Position numbers and translations under genes: made by a program. Of a stretch of 14,114 nucleotides of DNA, positions 1 to 6,908 are shown one piece after another; the first letter of the stretch is position 1; each line of letters begins with the position of its first letter. This DNA comes from Alistipes sp. GTDB taxonomy: Bacteria; Bacteroidota; Bacteroidia; Bacteroidales; Rikenellaceae. The stretch lies in NCBI GenBank assembly GCA_022511355.1, contig JAFLRS010000036.1, positions 1-14,114 of the forward strand. The letters are read 5' to 3'. The notes under the pieces were generated by a model. The model saw nothing but the letters and a program-made list of their open reading frames with translations. It did not search any database and was not told the origin of the DNA.

Positions 1-160
1 TTTAATTGTTAAACATTTGGTTTTTTAGTTGTTTGATATTTTGTCTGGTTGCTGTATCTCAATATGTTACGCGGCTCCGCACGATCATGAATTTCACAAA
101 TCCTGTTTTCGGGGTGTTTTAGAGGCAACACTCAGAAAGAAAATTTGTCAAAACGAGAAC
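1..160. other. AT-rich stretch without a recognisable gene
   Basis: The stretch beyond the terminator is AT-rich. Plus-strand ATG starts at 65 and 89 give only peptides of about 8 and 11 residues, and the minus strand is equally empty. No TAnnTTTG promoter box was found on either strand. It is probably an intergenic region leading into a gene outside the window. Confidence 0.5.
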
Positions 161-189
161 AAAAAAGAGCTCGGATTAATCCGAGCTCT
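161..189 (-). terminator. Rho-independent terminator of the nucleotidyltransferase gene
   Basis: Positions 166-189 are a perfect 24-base palindrome (agagctcggatt/aatccgagctct). Read on the minus strand it is followed by six T residues (the A run at 161-166), the classic intrinsic terminator layout. It lies about 70 bases beyond the stop codon of the minus-strand nucleotidyltransferase gene and closes the left gene block. On the plus strand the following bases (ctcattta) are not a T tract, so termination is mainly of minus-strand transcripts. Confidence 0.85.
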
Positions 190-257
190 CTCATTTATGA
201 CTTCTAACTTGACCGATATGGTCCAATATCGGAGGGCCTCCGCCCTACCCCGCTTTT

Positions 258-1385
258 TCAGGCCTTGTGATTGCCGAAGCGCAGGTAGGATTGCGCCCAG
301 ACAAGATTGACAATTCGCATAATCGGCGTCCAAAAGACTTCGGCAGGTGCTACACGCCGCAATTTGCGGTTGCGGCCGACAATCGAAGTAAACGTATGCC
401 ATTTTCCCCGCCAATATCCCTTGGGCCGCGTCGTTCTTCTGGCGTCAAACTTGCCGAAATTGCCGCTGCCCCAAATCTCGTCGAACAGCCAATCGCAATC
501 AGCCTCGTCTTTCGCATCAAACGGCAACGGCAGATCAGCCTCGTCCAGTCCGAGGTATTTGACCGCCAAGGCACCAAAAATCCGGGACGCCCGGTCAAGC
601 CCCAAGGCCTTCAACTCCCGGGCTGCGAGCGCACGATCCAATTGCTCCCGATTGTGATGCAACAGACATGCCCAGTCGCAGATCTGCCGGAAGCCGATCC
701 CCAAATTAAACAGATGGTGTACGGCATGTTGCAGCAGAAACAACGCATCGAACTCCACCGGCGGCACAACGATCTCGCAGCCGTCCAGTTCCCATCGCAC
801 CATCTTGTCGGTCCCGTGCCACGATGCAATGTTCCGTTGCAGGTGTCGGTCGGCCGTCGGATCCTCCATTTGGGCCAATATCCGATGATTCTCGACGGAA
901 ACATCATGCCAATTATAGGCACTGTGTTTGACGCAAACCTCGAGCGCCTCTTGGCCGTCCTGCTCCAGCAGTCGATTGACCCGCTCGAAGTTGCGTTTTC
1001 CGATGTAGATGTCAATATCGCCACACTGACGATGCAGCGGATTCCGATAATTCCGGGCGGCACCCTGTCCTTTCAGCAGGACCGGCTCCACGCCGTCGGC
1101 CCGCAGCAGTTTATACAGATTGTCGATCTCCCGATTGAGTTTTTTGTTGCGCTCCTCGATCTGCAGCACAAAGGCACACCACCGGAGATACAATCCCCGC
1201 TCCGGACGCAACTCGGCAGGAAGGGTCTGGATGCCGTCCAGCATGATCCCCAACAAGGTTTGACTCTTTCCGTATTTGTACAGCCGGGACCAGTCCGTAT
1301 GGATGTCGAACGCCGAGACATCCGCAGTCGTTCCCCACAATCCGGCCTTGACCAATTCAAAAAAAGCTCTCTGTTCAGTTGTCAT
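258..1385 (-). CDS. Nucleotidyltransferase family protein (NTP_transf_5 type)
   Basis: Predicted soluble protein of 375 residues. The centre carries the minimal nucleotidyltransferase signature: a Lys-Gly motif (LLKGQG, residues 103-108), then GDIDIYI (122-128), whose two aspartates are expected to bind the metal and nucleotide. This arrangement is typical of the NTP_transf_5 family, which is repeatedly linked to PqqD-like and HprK-like proteins in peptide-modification clusters. The reading frame extends upstream to a TTG at 1406, but the ATG at 1385 is preferred because a TAnnTTTG promoter box lies at 1404-1411. It is divergent from the PqqD-family gene, with 75 bases between the two ATGs. 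Family membership guides the name; the substrate (peptide, lipid or sugar) is unknown. A terminator follows at 161-189. Confidence 0.85.
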   Translation of the reverse strand: MTTEQRAFFELVKAGLWGTTADVSAFDIHTDWSRLYKYGKSQTLLGIMLDGIQTLPAELRPERGLYLRWCAFVLQIEERNKKLNREIDNLYKLLRADGVEPVLLKGQGAARNYRNPLHRQCGDIDIYIGKRNFERVNRLLEQDGQEALEVCVKHSAYNWHDVSVENHRILAQMEDPTADRHLQRNIASWHGTDKMVRWELDGCEIVVPPVEFDALFLLQHAVHHLFNLGIGFRQICDWACLLHHNREQLDRALAARELKALGLDRASRIFGALAVKYLGLDEADLPLPFDAKDEADCDWLFDEIWGSGNFGKFDARRTTRPKGYWRGKWHTFTSIVGRNRKLRRVAPAEVFWTPIMRIVNLVWAQSYLRFGNHKA

Positions 1386-1403
1386 AACACGCTTATTTGG
1401 CAA

Positions 1404-1411
1404 CAAATTTA
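1404..1411 (-). promoter_or_regulatory. Candidate -7 box for the nucleotidyltransferase gene
   Basis: On the minus strand the sequence reads TAAATTTG, a match to the Bacteroidota -7 consensus TAnnTTTG, ending 18 bases before the ATG at 1385. That implies a very short leader of about a dozen bases. No convincing -33 TTTG was seen, so confidence is moderate. Confidence 0.45.
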
Positions 1412-1423
1412 GTAAAAAATATT

Positions 1424-1431
1424 TATCTTTG
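1424..1431 (+). promoter_or_regulatory. Candidate -7 box for the PqqD-family gene
   Basis: TATCTTTG matches the Bacteroidota -7 consensus TAnnTTTG exactly and lies about 30 bases before the ATG at 1461. The nearest upstream TTTG (1396-1399) is 24 bases away, longer than the usual 19-21, so the -33 element is weak. It is separated by only 12 bases from the oppositely directed box for the nucleotidyltransferase gene. Confidence 0.55.
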
Positions 1432-1460
1432 CCGCACAGACATCATTGACAGCTACGTTT

Positions 1461-1727
1461 ATGAAAATCAAGGAAAACTACAAGGTTCGCAAAGTTGCCG
1501 GAGAAAACCTCATCATCGGGCAGGGTGTTTCTCATTCCGATATGACCAAAATCATCTCGCTCAACAGCACGGCCCTCTTCCTCTGGGAGCAGCTGAACGG
1601 AAAAGAGTTTACGCTCGACGAGGCATCCGCCCTGCTGGTCGAGAAGTTCGGCATCGGCAAAGAGCAGGCCTGTGCGGATGTAAAAAGCTGGACCGATCAG
1701 ATGGTTGCCGAAGGGGTGATGGAATAA
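1461..1727 (+). CDS. PqqD family peptide chaperone / RiPP recognition element
   Basis: An 88-residue protein of the PqqD family, the small winged-helix fold that binds leader peptides of ribosomally made, post-translationally modified peptides and presents them to modifying enzymes. Visible hallmarks are an N-terminal beta region (residues about 8-22), the central LNSTALFLWEQLNG segment resembling the PqqD 'LN-x-TA-x-x-(L/I)W' core, and a C-terminal helical half ending in a WTDQMVAEGVME segment. Length is typical for free-standing PqqD proteins. The ATG at 1461 is chosen over an upstream TTG at 1446 because it begins the conserved domain and gives a sensible leader after the promoter box at 1424-1431. 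It converges on the peptidase gene, whose stop lies 16 bases away. The partner enzyme and peptide are not identifiable from sequence alone. Confidence 0.88.
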   Translation: MKIKENYKVRKVAGENLIIGQGVSHSDMTKIISLNSTALFLWEQLNGKEFTLDEASALLVEKFGIGKEQACADVKSWTDQMVAEGVME

Positions 1728-1736
1728 TCACCCGCG

Positions 1737-1768
1737 GTGCCGGCTATCGGAGACGAAGCAGCCGGCAC
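1737..1768. other. Hairpin between convergent PqqD and peptidase genes
   Basis: GTGCCGGCT (1737-1745) and its exact complement AGCCGGCAC (1760-1768) form a 9-bp GC-rich stem with a 14-base loop, spanning the peptidase stop codon (1744-1746). No T run follows on either strand, so it is not a standard intrinsic terminator. It may slow convergent transcription or stabilise 3' ends. Confidence 0.35.
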
Positions 1769-2196
1769 AACGGAATCAATATGCGGCGCAGCGAACGCAA
1801 CCGATACCACCATGCTCCCATGCGCAGCCAGCGCGGATCGCTGCACTCCTGTACGCTGCCGTCGGGGCGATAAATGCGGCTTAAAAGGCCGATGATCTCG
1901 TCGCGTTTGACACGTTCCCGCCGCACAAGGTTCCCGTCGCCGAGCATGATGCACACATCGCCCTCGGAACCGATATAGCGGTGAATCATATATCGGCCAT
2001 CCCATTTATAGAACGGACAGCACCATGCCGGCAACGCTCCGTCGCGCGGACAAGGCACGACCTCCACTTCGTCTATGCCGCCGCGAATGAACGGATACAT
2101 GCTCTGTCCGTCGATATGCAATCGCACGCTGCGGCCTGCGCGGAGTTCCTCCTCCGCCACGGACAAAAACTCGTTCGGAACAACTATTTTTCGCAT
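1744..2196 (-). CDS. S24/S26 family serine peptidase (signal-peptidase-like)
   Basis: A 150-residue protein. GQSMYPF (residues 30-36) matches the S24/S26 'SM-x-P' motif, with Ser32 the expected nucleophile. MIHRYIG (70-76) places a histidine where signal peptidases of the SipW/Sec11 kind use His instead of Lys as the base, and GDGN (86-89) resembles their conserved GD-x-N segment. Unlike a canonical signal peptidase it has no N-terminal membrane helix. Its C-terminus (about 126-150) is rich in Arg, Leu and Trp and could be a membrane-binding amphipathic tail. It overlaps the end of the kinase gene by 13 bases, so it is probably translationally coupled and the last gene of the ABC-kinase-peptidase operon. 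A role as leader or maturation peptidase is inferred from context. A LexA-like regulator is unlikely because there is no DNA-binding domain. Confidence 0.85.
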   Translation of the reverse strand: MRKIVVPNEFLSVAEEELRAGRSVRLHIDGQSMYPFIRGGIDEVEVVPCPRDGALPAWCCPFYKWDGRYMIHRYIGSEGDVCIMLGDGNLVRRERVKRDEIIGLLSRIYRPDGSVQECSDPRWLRMGAWWYRLRSLRRILIPLCRLLRLR

Positions 2197-3089
2197 GAGC
2201 CGAAGACGGTTTGGCAGGAGAGTCGGGCCGCATCGGCATCGGGCAGGCAGGCCAGATGATAGACCGGAACGGCCGTCAGCACATCCGAGAGGAAGTCACT
2301 GATAAAATCATACAGCCGCTCGTCATACGCGAATGCGGGCGGGCACGAAGGATGCAGTGCCGCATAGCCCGCCACAACTCCCAGTTTGGTAATTTTGTTA
2401 TACGGAGCCTGCGACAGGCGCACGCAGGCCGCAAGCGGATGATGCTCGTTCTTGTAACAGGCCGTCTTGCCACTCCACGGACTGCCGTACACGAGCACCT
2501 CGCCATCAACGACGCGAATGATCGGACTGTCATCGTTCAGCAGACGGGCTCCCTCGATGTGCTCGCGCCACAACCGTGTGTGCGTACTCTTGCCCGTTCC
2601 GCTCTCACCGAGGAATAAAACGGCCTTGTCGCGGTAACAGATCGTGCTTGTATGGATGGCAACCGTCTTATAGGGAGCCGTGGCCACTCCGTAAGCCACC
2701 CAGCAGGCAAACCGCAGCAGACGTTCACTGAAATCGCCGCTGAAAAAGACCAGACGGCCGTCCTGCGTCATGTCGAGCAGCAGCGCTTTGCCGCACTCGG
2801 CGATCATCCCGAACACATAGCCGCCTCCGATCTTGGTCCCGAAGCAGCTTTTGACACCTTCTATATCGTTCGTGTACAGGACTTTTTCGATATTCGGCAG
2901 TCGGGTGGCATCCGCCTGCAGCACGGCAGAGTCCGCCGTGAATGGCGTTTCCACAAACCGACTGAGCGGCTCGGCACCGACCGCTACCTGAAAAACGTCG
3001 AATCCTTTGATGGCCGCGAGCGACCCGGCAAGGGCATCGCCCTCGACACGAATACGGTGTCCCGCGATGAGATAATCATGCTGTATCAT
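2184..3089 (-). CDS. HprK-like serine kinase (PEPCK/HprK fold)
   Basis: A 301-residue soluble protein with a C-terminal kinase half like HPr kinase/phosphorylase. Residues 161-169 (GESGTGKST) form the P-loop; His146 in the preceding strand (AIHTST), an NDDSP segment (185-189) and YGSPWSGK (201-208) fit the HprK-type nucleotide and substrate site. The N-terminal ~140 residues are unlike the regulatory domain of true HprK. Such kinases recur beside PqqD-like and NTP_transf_5 proteins, and in some lasso-peptide clusters a homologue phosphorylates the peptide's terminal serine. A peptide-kinase role here is inference. The start codon overlaps the ABC-transporter stop as ATGA, implying tight coupling, and the 3' end overlaps the peptidase gene. 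No HPr gene is present, arguing against a carbon-catabolite role. Confidence 0.85.
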   Translation of the reverse strand: MIQHDYLIAGHRIRVEGDALAGSLAAIKGFDVFQVAVGAEPLSRFVETPFTADSAVLQADATRLPNIEKVLYTNDIEGVKSCFGTKIGGGYVFGMIAECGKALLLDMTQDGRLVFFSGDFSERLLRFACWVAYGVATAPYKTVAIHTSTICYRDKAVLFLGESGTGKSTHTRLWREHIEGARLLNDDSPIIRVVDGEVLVYGSPWSGKTACYKNEHHPLAACVRLSQAPYNKITKLGVVAGYAALHPSCPPAFAYDERLYDFISDFLSDVLTAVPVYHLACLPDADAARLSCQTVFGSCEK

Positions 3090-4744
3090 GGTCTTTGTGT
3101 ATTGTCGTATACCGTCAGCGCGTCCATATCCAAGATGCGGTCGCAGAATGCGATGGAACTTTCGCGATGAGCTATAATAATAAGTGTCAGTTCATGGCAC
3201 GTGGCCGAGAGCTCTTTCAGGGCCAGATTGATCTCCTGCTCGGTGCGGCTGTCCAACGAGGAGGTTGCCTCGTCGAAGAACAGGACCTCGGCACCCTTGT
3301 AGAGGGCGCGGGCAATCCCGATGCGCTGCTTCTGTCCGCCCGACAGTCGGCTTCCGAACTCGCCAAGGGGGGTATCCAGCCCCTGCGGCAGCTCGTCGGC
3401 CCACGCCTTCAGCTGCACCTGCTCCAACACACGGGCAATCCGGCCGTTGTCGGTTTCGGCTTGGCCGAGCGCAATGTTTTCGGCGAGCGAACCGTTGATG
3501 ATGAATATTTCCTGCGGGACATAGCCCACGATTTTATACCATGCATGACGATTGCGAGGCGAAAGAGGCACTCCATCGATGCGGATCTCGCCCGCCGACG
3601 GCTCGAAGAAGCCGAGCAGCAGGTTGAACAGCGTGGATTTGCCCGAGCCGCTGCGGCCGCGAATGCCGATACGCTCGCCCCGCCGGATCCCGAACGACAG
3701 TTCGCTGAACAGCGTATGTCCGTCGGGAAAGGCAAACGCCAGATTCCGCACCTCCATCCCGCGCGCAAACGTAAAGGCAGCCTGCGAGTCGATCACCGCG
3801 ATCTCCTCTTCGGCCCGAAGTCCTTTCTCGACCACGTCGATGGCGAACGAAGCGTTTTGCAGCGTCGCCCAACTGTTCAGGATCCCCTTGACAGCCGGAA
3901 TGATGCGGAAGGTGGCGATGGCAAATACGCCGCCGATGACGCTCAGATCGCCGTCGCCGAAGCAGACCAGCAGCGTCAGCCCTGCCACAACGGCCAAATC
4001 GGACAAAAACAGCGGGCAGAGCTGATACAGCTCTATGCCGAGGCGGTTGCGCATGATCGACTCCATGTTGCGGTCGAAGGCGACGAGCGATGCGTCGTAG
4101 GCCTGTGCGATCTCCAATTCCGAATAACCGCGGAAGGCCTCCACCACCGTGCGGGACTGTTCACGCTGAGCCTGTATGTTCTCGGTGCCGAGCTGCCGCA
4201 GCCGCTTGCGCACAATGCCCGTATACAAAAAGGCCAACGGAACGAACAACGCGCAGATCAGCAGCCCCATGAAGGGCTTCCAGATCAACAGTGAGCCGAG
4301 CATCAGCAGAATCAGGACGCCCTCGCCAGCAATCCGGAAGAGCGACGAAAGGACGTTCTGCGAAAAGATTTGGGCGACGCCGTTCACTTCATAGGCCAAC
4401 TGCACACTGCTCTTCTGCTTCAGGAACAGCAGGCCGCGGCGGTAATAATTGATGAACATGCGACGGCTGAAATTCTTGAAGACACGAAGCTGAAAACGGA
4501 TCTGCAGCCGGGCGAGCAGCAGGATGACGGCATTCTTTGCGGTCACAAAGACGATCACGCCCGCACAAAGCAGCAGCGTGGTGCGTTTATCGTTTCCGAA
4601 CCGGTCGGTGAGCAGCAGGATGATGGGGATCAGCGCAGCAACGCCCGCATAGTCCAGCAGCGAGCGGAGGAGCACCGTGAAGATGACCCCCATGCTGTAT
4701 TTTCGCTGATGTTCCGACAACAGGCTGTATATCCGCTTTACCAT
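3086..4744 (-). CDS. ABC transporter, fused permease and ATPase (exporter type)
   Basis: A 552-residue half-transporter of the type I exporter fold. The N-terminal half (to about residue 300) holds around six membrane helices, for example near 29-47, 55-78, 139-155 and 157-176. The ATPase follows with Walker A GRSGSGKST (363-371), Q-loop Gln411, signature LSGGQ (467-471), Walker B VLFFDE (487-492) and H-loop His526, all intact. No N-terminal C39 peptidase is fused, consistent with a separate peptidase in the operon. The frame stays open upstream to a TTG at 4813, but that extension contains a good promoter (4785-4813), so the ATG at 4744 is taken as the start. First gene of the operon. It probably exports the product of the neighbouring peptide-tailoring genes; a lipid or polysaccharide substrate cannot be excluded. 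Confidence 0.9.
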   Translation of the reverse strand: MVKRIYSLLSEHQRKYSMGVIFTVLLRSLLDYAGVAALIPIILLLTDRFGNDKRTTLLLCAGVIVFVTAKNAVILLLARLQIRFQLRVFKNFSRRMFINYYRRGLLFLKQKSSVQLAYEVNGVAQIFSQNVLSSLFRIAGEGVLILLMLGSLLIWKPFMGLLICALFVPLAFLYTGIVRKRLRQLGTENIQAQREQSRTVVEAFRGYSELEIAQAYDASLVAFDRNMESIMRNRLGIELYQLCPLFLSDLAVVAGLTLLVCFGDGDLSVIGGVFAIATFRIIPAVKGILNSWATLQNASFAIDVVEKGLRAEEEIAVIDSQAAFTFARGMEVRNLAFAFPDGHTLFSELSFGIRRGERIGIRGRSGSGKSTLFNLLLGFFEPSAGEIRIDGVPLSPRNRHAWYKIVGYVPQEIFIINGSLAENIALGQAETDNGRIARVLEQVQLKAWADELPQGLDTPLGEFGSRLSGGQKQRIGIARALYKGAEVLFFDEATSSLDSRTEQEINLALKELSATCHELTLIIIAHRESSIAFCDRILDMDALTVYDNTQRP

Positions 4745-4784
4745 CTGCTCCGTCTGTTTGTTCCAAAAGAGTCCGAACAAGCTA

Positions 4785-4813
4785 CAAAGATAATCCTTTA
4801 TTTTCGAAAACAA
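4785..4813 (-). promoter_or_regulatory. Promoter of the ABC-kinase-peptidase operon
   Basis: On the minus strand, TATCTTTG (4792 to 4785) is an exact TAnnTTTG -7 box, preceded by a TTG (4813 to 4811) at 18 bases. Transcription would begin near 4779, leaving about 35 bases before the ATG at 4744. This supports the shorter start for the ABC transporter. Confidence 0.65.
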
Positions 4814-4879
4814 CGGCCGAACGGCCGGAAATTCGACAGATCAAATTGCCTTATTCAGACAAGTGTCTCCCTTATACGC

Positions 4880-4911
4880 AGACGAAGCGGACTGTTGAGT
4901 CCGCCTCGTCT
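4880..4911 (-). terminator. Terminator-like hairpin after the hydrolase gene
   Basis: Arms 4880-4893 and 4898-4911 form a 14-bp stem with one mismatch and a GTTG loop, beginning about 80 bases past the hydrolase stop codon. The minus-strand sequence after it is not T-rich, while the plus side (to about 4927) is, so intrinsic termination on the minus strand would be imperfect. It also insulates the following minus-strand operon. Confidence 0.5.
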
Positions 4912-4990
4912 GTTGTTGTCTATTTTTGCATGGATCGGCAGCCCTTTGCATGCCGACTTTCGCAAATGACAGTGTTTCGATCGCGACAAG

Positions 4991-5935
4991 CTACGGCAGA
5001 TATTGCTCCACAAAGGCCTTGACGCGGGCGGCATACTCCGCGGGGTGATCCGCAAAAGAGCTGGCGTGCGGCGAATCGGGCGCGATCCAAAGCGCTTTGG
5101 CGCCTTGTTTGGCTGCGTAGAGCGGCTCGGCCATCGCCGTGGGGACGTAGGTGTCGTTGCCGCCGTGGATGAAGAGCATCGGGCGGTCGCAACCGGCCAC
5201 CTGTTTTAAGGCCGACGCCTCGCGAAAGCCCCACCCGTACCGCAGCCGGCACAGCAGGTCGGCCGCATAGAGCAGCGGAAAAGCCGGCAGGCAGTAATCT
5301 TCGCGCAACTCCTTGCGGAACTGGTCCCAGACACTCGTATAACCGCAATCCTCCACCAAGCAGCGCACGCTTCGGGGCAGGCGGTCGTCGCCCGCAAGCA
5401 TCATCGTCGTCGCGGCGCCCATCGAGACGCCGTGCACGACCACCTGCTGCCCCTCGCCGAAGAGGCGGTCCGCCTCGCCGATCCAGCGCAGCACATCCTC
5501 GCGGTCGAACCACCCCATTTGGATGGCCCGGCCCTCGCTCGCGCCGTGGTAGCGCAGCGCGGGGAGCAGCACGTTGCAGTTCAGTTCGCGCTGATAGAGC
5601 CAAGCATATTGCAGCATCCCGAAGGGATGGTCCGTATAGCCGTGCACGGGAATCGCCGTCCGCTTCGACGGCGTGGGCGCCGCGATGTAAAAGGCCTGCA
5701 GCGTGGCACCGTCGTCGGCCGTGATCGTCACCTCGCGCAGTGCACCCGCCGTCCGCAGCGAGTCGGCCCACGGCTGCAACGTCGGATAGGTGCGGCAAAA
5801 GCGTGCATAGCAGGCCTCGGCATCGCGCTGCACATGCGGCTGCAGGGCCACCGACAGCAGGTACCATCCGCCCGCCATCGTCGCCGCAACCGCCACGAGC
5901 AGCGTCCCGCCCAGCCAACGTATCAGGCGTCGCAT
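4991..5935 (-). CDS. Membrane-anchored alpha/beta hydrolase
   Basis: A 314-residue protein with one N-terminal hydrophobic segment (about residues 7-31, preceded by Arg residues), suggesting a signal anchor with the enzyme outside the cytoplasm. The hydrolase core shows HGYTDH (98-103, oxyanion region), the nucleophile elbow GVSMG (Ser171), an acid Asp261 in GGNDTYVP, and His290 in DSPHA, a complete catalytic triad. It resembles the 'alpha/beta hydrolase, BAAT/FrsA-like or DUF-type' exported esterases and peptidases of Bacteroidales; the substrate is unknown. A longer start at 6016 is rejected: the extra residues lie inside the upstream dehydrogenase gene, and the ATG at 5935 starts directly before the membrane segment. 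It overlaps the dehydrogenase stop by 13 bases, implying coupled translation. Confidence 0.85.
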   Translation of the reverse strand: MRRLIRWLGGTLLVAVAATMAGGWYLLSVALQPHVQRDAEACYARFCRTYPTLQPWADSLRTAGALREVTITADDGATLQAFYIAAPTPSKRTAIPVHGYTDHPFGMLQYAWLYQRELNCNVLLPALRYHGASEGRAIQMGWFDREDVLRWIGEADRLFGEGQQVVVHGVSMGAATTMMLAGDDRLPRSVRCLVEDCGYTSVWDQFRKELREDYCLPAFPLLYAADLLCRLRYGWGFREASALKQVAGCDRPMLFIHGGNDTYVPTAMAEPLYAAKQGAKALWIAPDSPHASSFADHPAEYAARVKAFVEQYLP

Positions 5936-6882
5936 GCCTTCGCCAGTTTCTCGCGAATATGCAGCAGCATGTCGTCCGTCATGCGCGACAGATCCCACTC
6001 GGGCTTCCATCCCCACTCGGCCCGTGCGCAGCTGTCATCGAGCGAATTGGGCCAGCTTTCGGCAATCGCCTGCTTCACGGGGTCGATGTCGTAGCTCATC
6101 TCGAAGGAGGGGATCCGCTTGCGGAGTTCGGCCGCAATGATCTCGGGCGTGAAGCTCATCGACGCCAGATTGAAGCTGTTGCGGTGCTGCAGACAGGCGG
6201 GATCGGCCTCCATCAGCTCGACGCAGGCCCGCAGCGCATCGGGCATATAGATCATGTCCATGTAGACGTCGGGCGGCACAGGGCAGGTGAAACGGCCCGA
6301 CCGCACGGCCTCGTAATAGATCTCGACGGCGTAGTCCGTCGTGCCGCCGCCGGGCAGTGTCACGCTCGAGATAATCCCCGGAAAACGCACTGACCGTGTA
6401 TCGACGCCATACTTATGATAATAGTAGTTGCCCAGCATCTCGCCCGTGTATTTGCAGATGCCGTAGATCGTCGTCGGCTGCATGATCGTGTCCTGCGGCG
6501 TACCGTCTTTCGGCGAGGTCGGGCCGAAGGCGCCGATCGACGACGGCGTGAACAGCGCACAGTGATGCTGGCGCGCCACCTCGAGCGAATTGTTCAGCGC
6601 CCCCATGTTCACGCTCCACGCCATCTGCGGATTCCGCTCGCCCACGGCCGACAGCAGCGCCACCAGATTGAAGATCGTGTCGATGTGATAGCGCGCCACG
6701 ACCGAAGCCATGGCCGTGGCATCGAGCGCGTTGAGCACCTCGAAGGGGCCATCCTCGCCCAACTCGCGACAGTCGCGCATATCGGTTGCGACGACATTGG
6801 CGCCGCCGTAGATTTTCCGCAGGTAGACGGTCAGCTCGGAGCCGATTTGCCCGCCTGCACCAACAATCAGAATCTTTTTCAT
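5923..6882 (-). CDS. L-threonine 3-dehydrogenase, NAD-dependent epimerase/SDR type
   Basis: A 319-residue extended short-chain dehydrogenase. The N-terminal GAGGQIG (residues 8-14) is the Rossmann nucleotide motif, Asp34 (ATDMRD) fits NAD preference, and catalytic Ser114/115 (TPSSIGAFGP), Tyr140 and Lys144 (YGICK) are all present. The pattern, including LVALLSAVGE and the GTTDYAVEIYYEAV region, fits the epimerase-like threonine dehydrogenases, which oxidise L-threonine to 2-amino-3-oxobutyrate, rather than a sugar epimerase. The usual partner, 2-amino-3-ketobutyrate CoA ligase (kbl), is not adjacent; instead an alpha/beta hydrolase follows with a 13-base overlap. First gene of a two-gene operon, divergent from tRNA-Thr. 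The enzyme name is family recognition and fairly secure; the operon's joint role is not known. Confidence 0.88.
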   Translation of the reverse strand: MKKILIVGAGGQIGSELTVYLRKIYGGANVVATDMRDCRELGEDGPFEVLNALDATAMASVVARYHIDTIFNLVALLSAVGERNPQMAWSVNMGALNNSLEVARQHHCALFTPSSIGAFGPTSPKDGTPQDTIMQPTTIYGICKYTGEMLGNYYYHKYGVDTRSVRFPGIISSVTLPGGGTTDYAVEIYYEAVRSGRFTCPVPPDVYMDMIYMPDALRACVELMEADPACLQHRNSFNLASMSFTPEIIAAELRKRIPSFEMSYDIDPVKQAIAESWPNSLDDSCARAEWGWKPEWDLSRMTDDMLLHIREKLAKACDA

Positions 6883-6908
6883 GCTTTGAATGGGTAGTAA
6901 AACTTGGG

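Noticed and set aside
267..1412. Long plus-strand frame antisense to the nucleotidyltransferase gene
   Set aside because: The minus strand carries intact family motifs; the antisense frame has no recognisable domain and is a by-product of GC-rich codon use.
3095..4294. Long plus-strand frame antisense to the ABC transporter
   Set aside because: All ABC motifs are on the minus strand; the antisense product is low-complexity Gln/Arg/Ala-rich.
4841..4951. A 36-residue minus-strand ORF just upstream of the ABC-transporter operon, considered as a precursor peptide
   Set aside because: It runs through the hairpin at 4880-4911, has no promoter box upstream, and the operon promoter (4785-4813) lies downstream of its stop. 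The Gln/Arg/Ser composition shows no leader or core features.
4930..5022. A 30-residue plus-strand ORF behind a TATTTTTG box (4921-4928)
   Set aside because: The ATG starts one base after the box, so it could not be transcribed from it, and its 3' part is antisense to the hydrolase gene.
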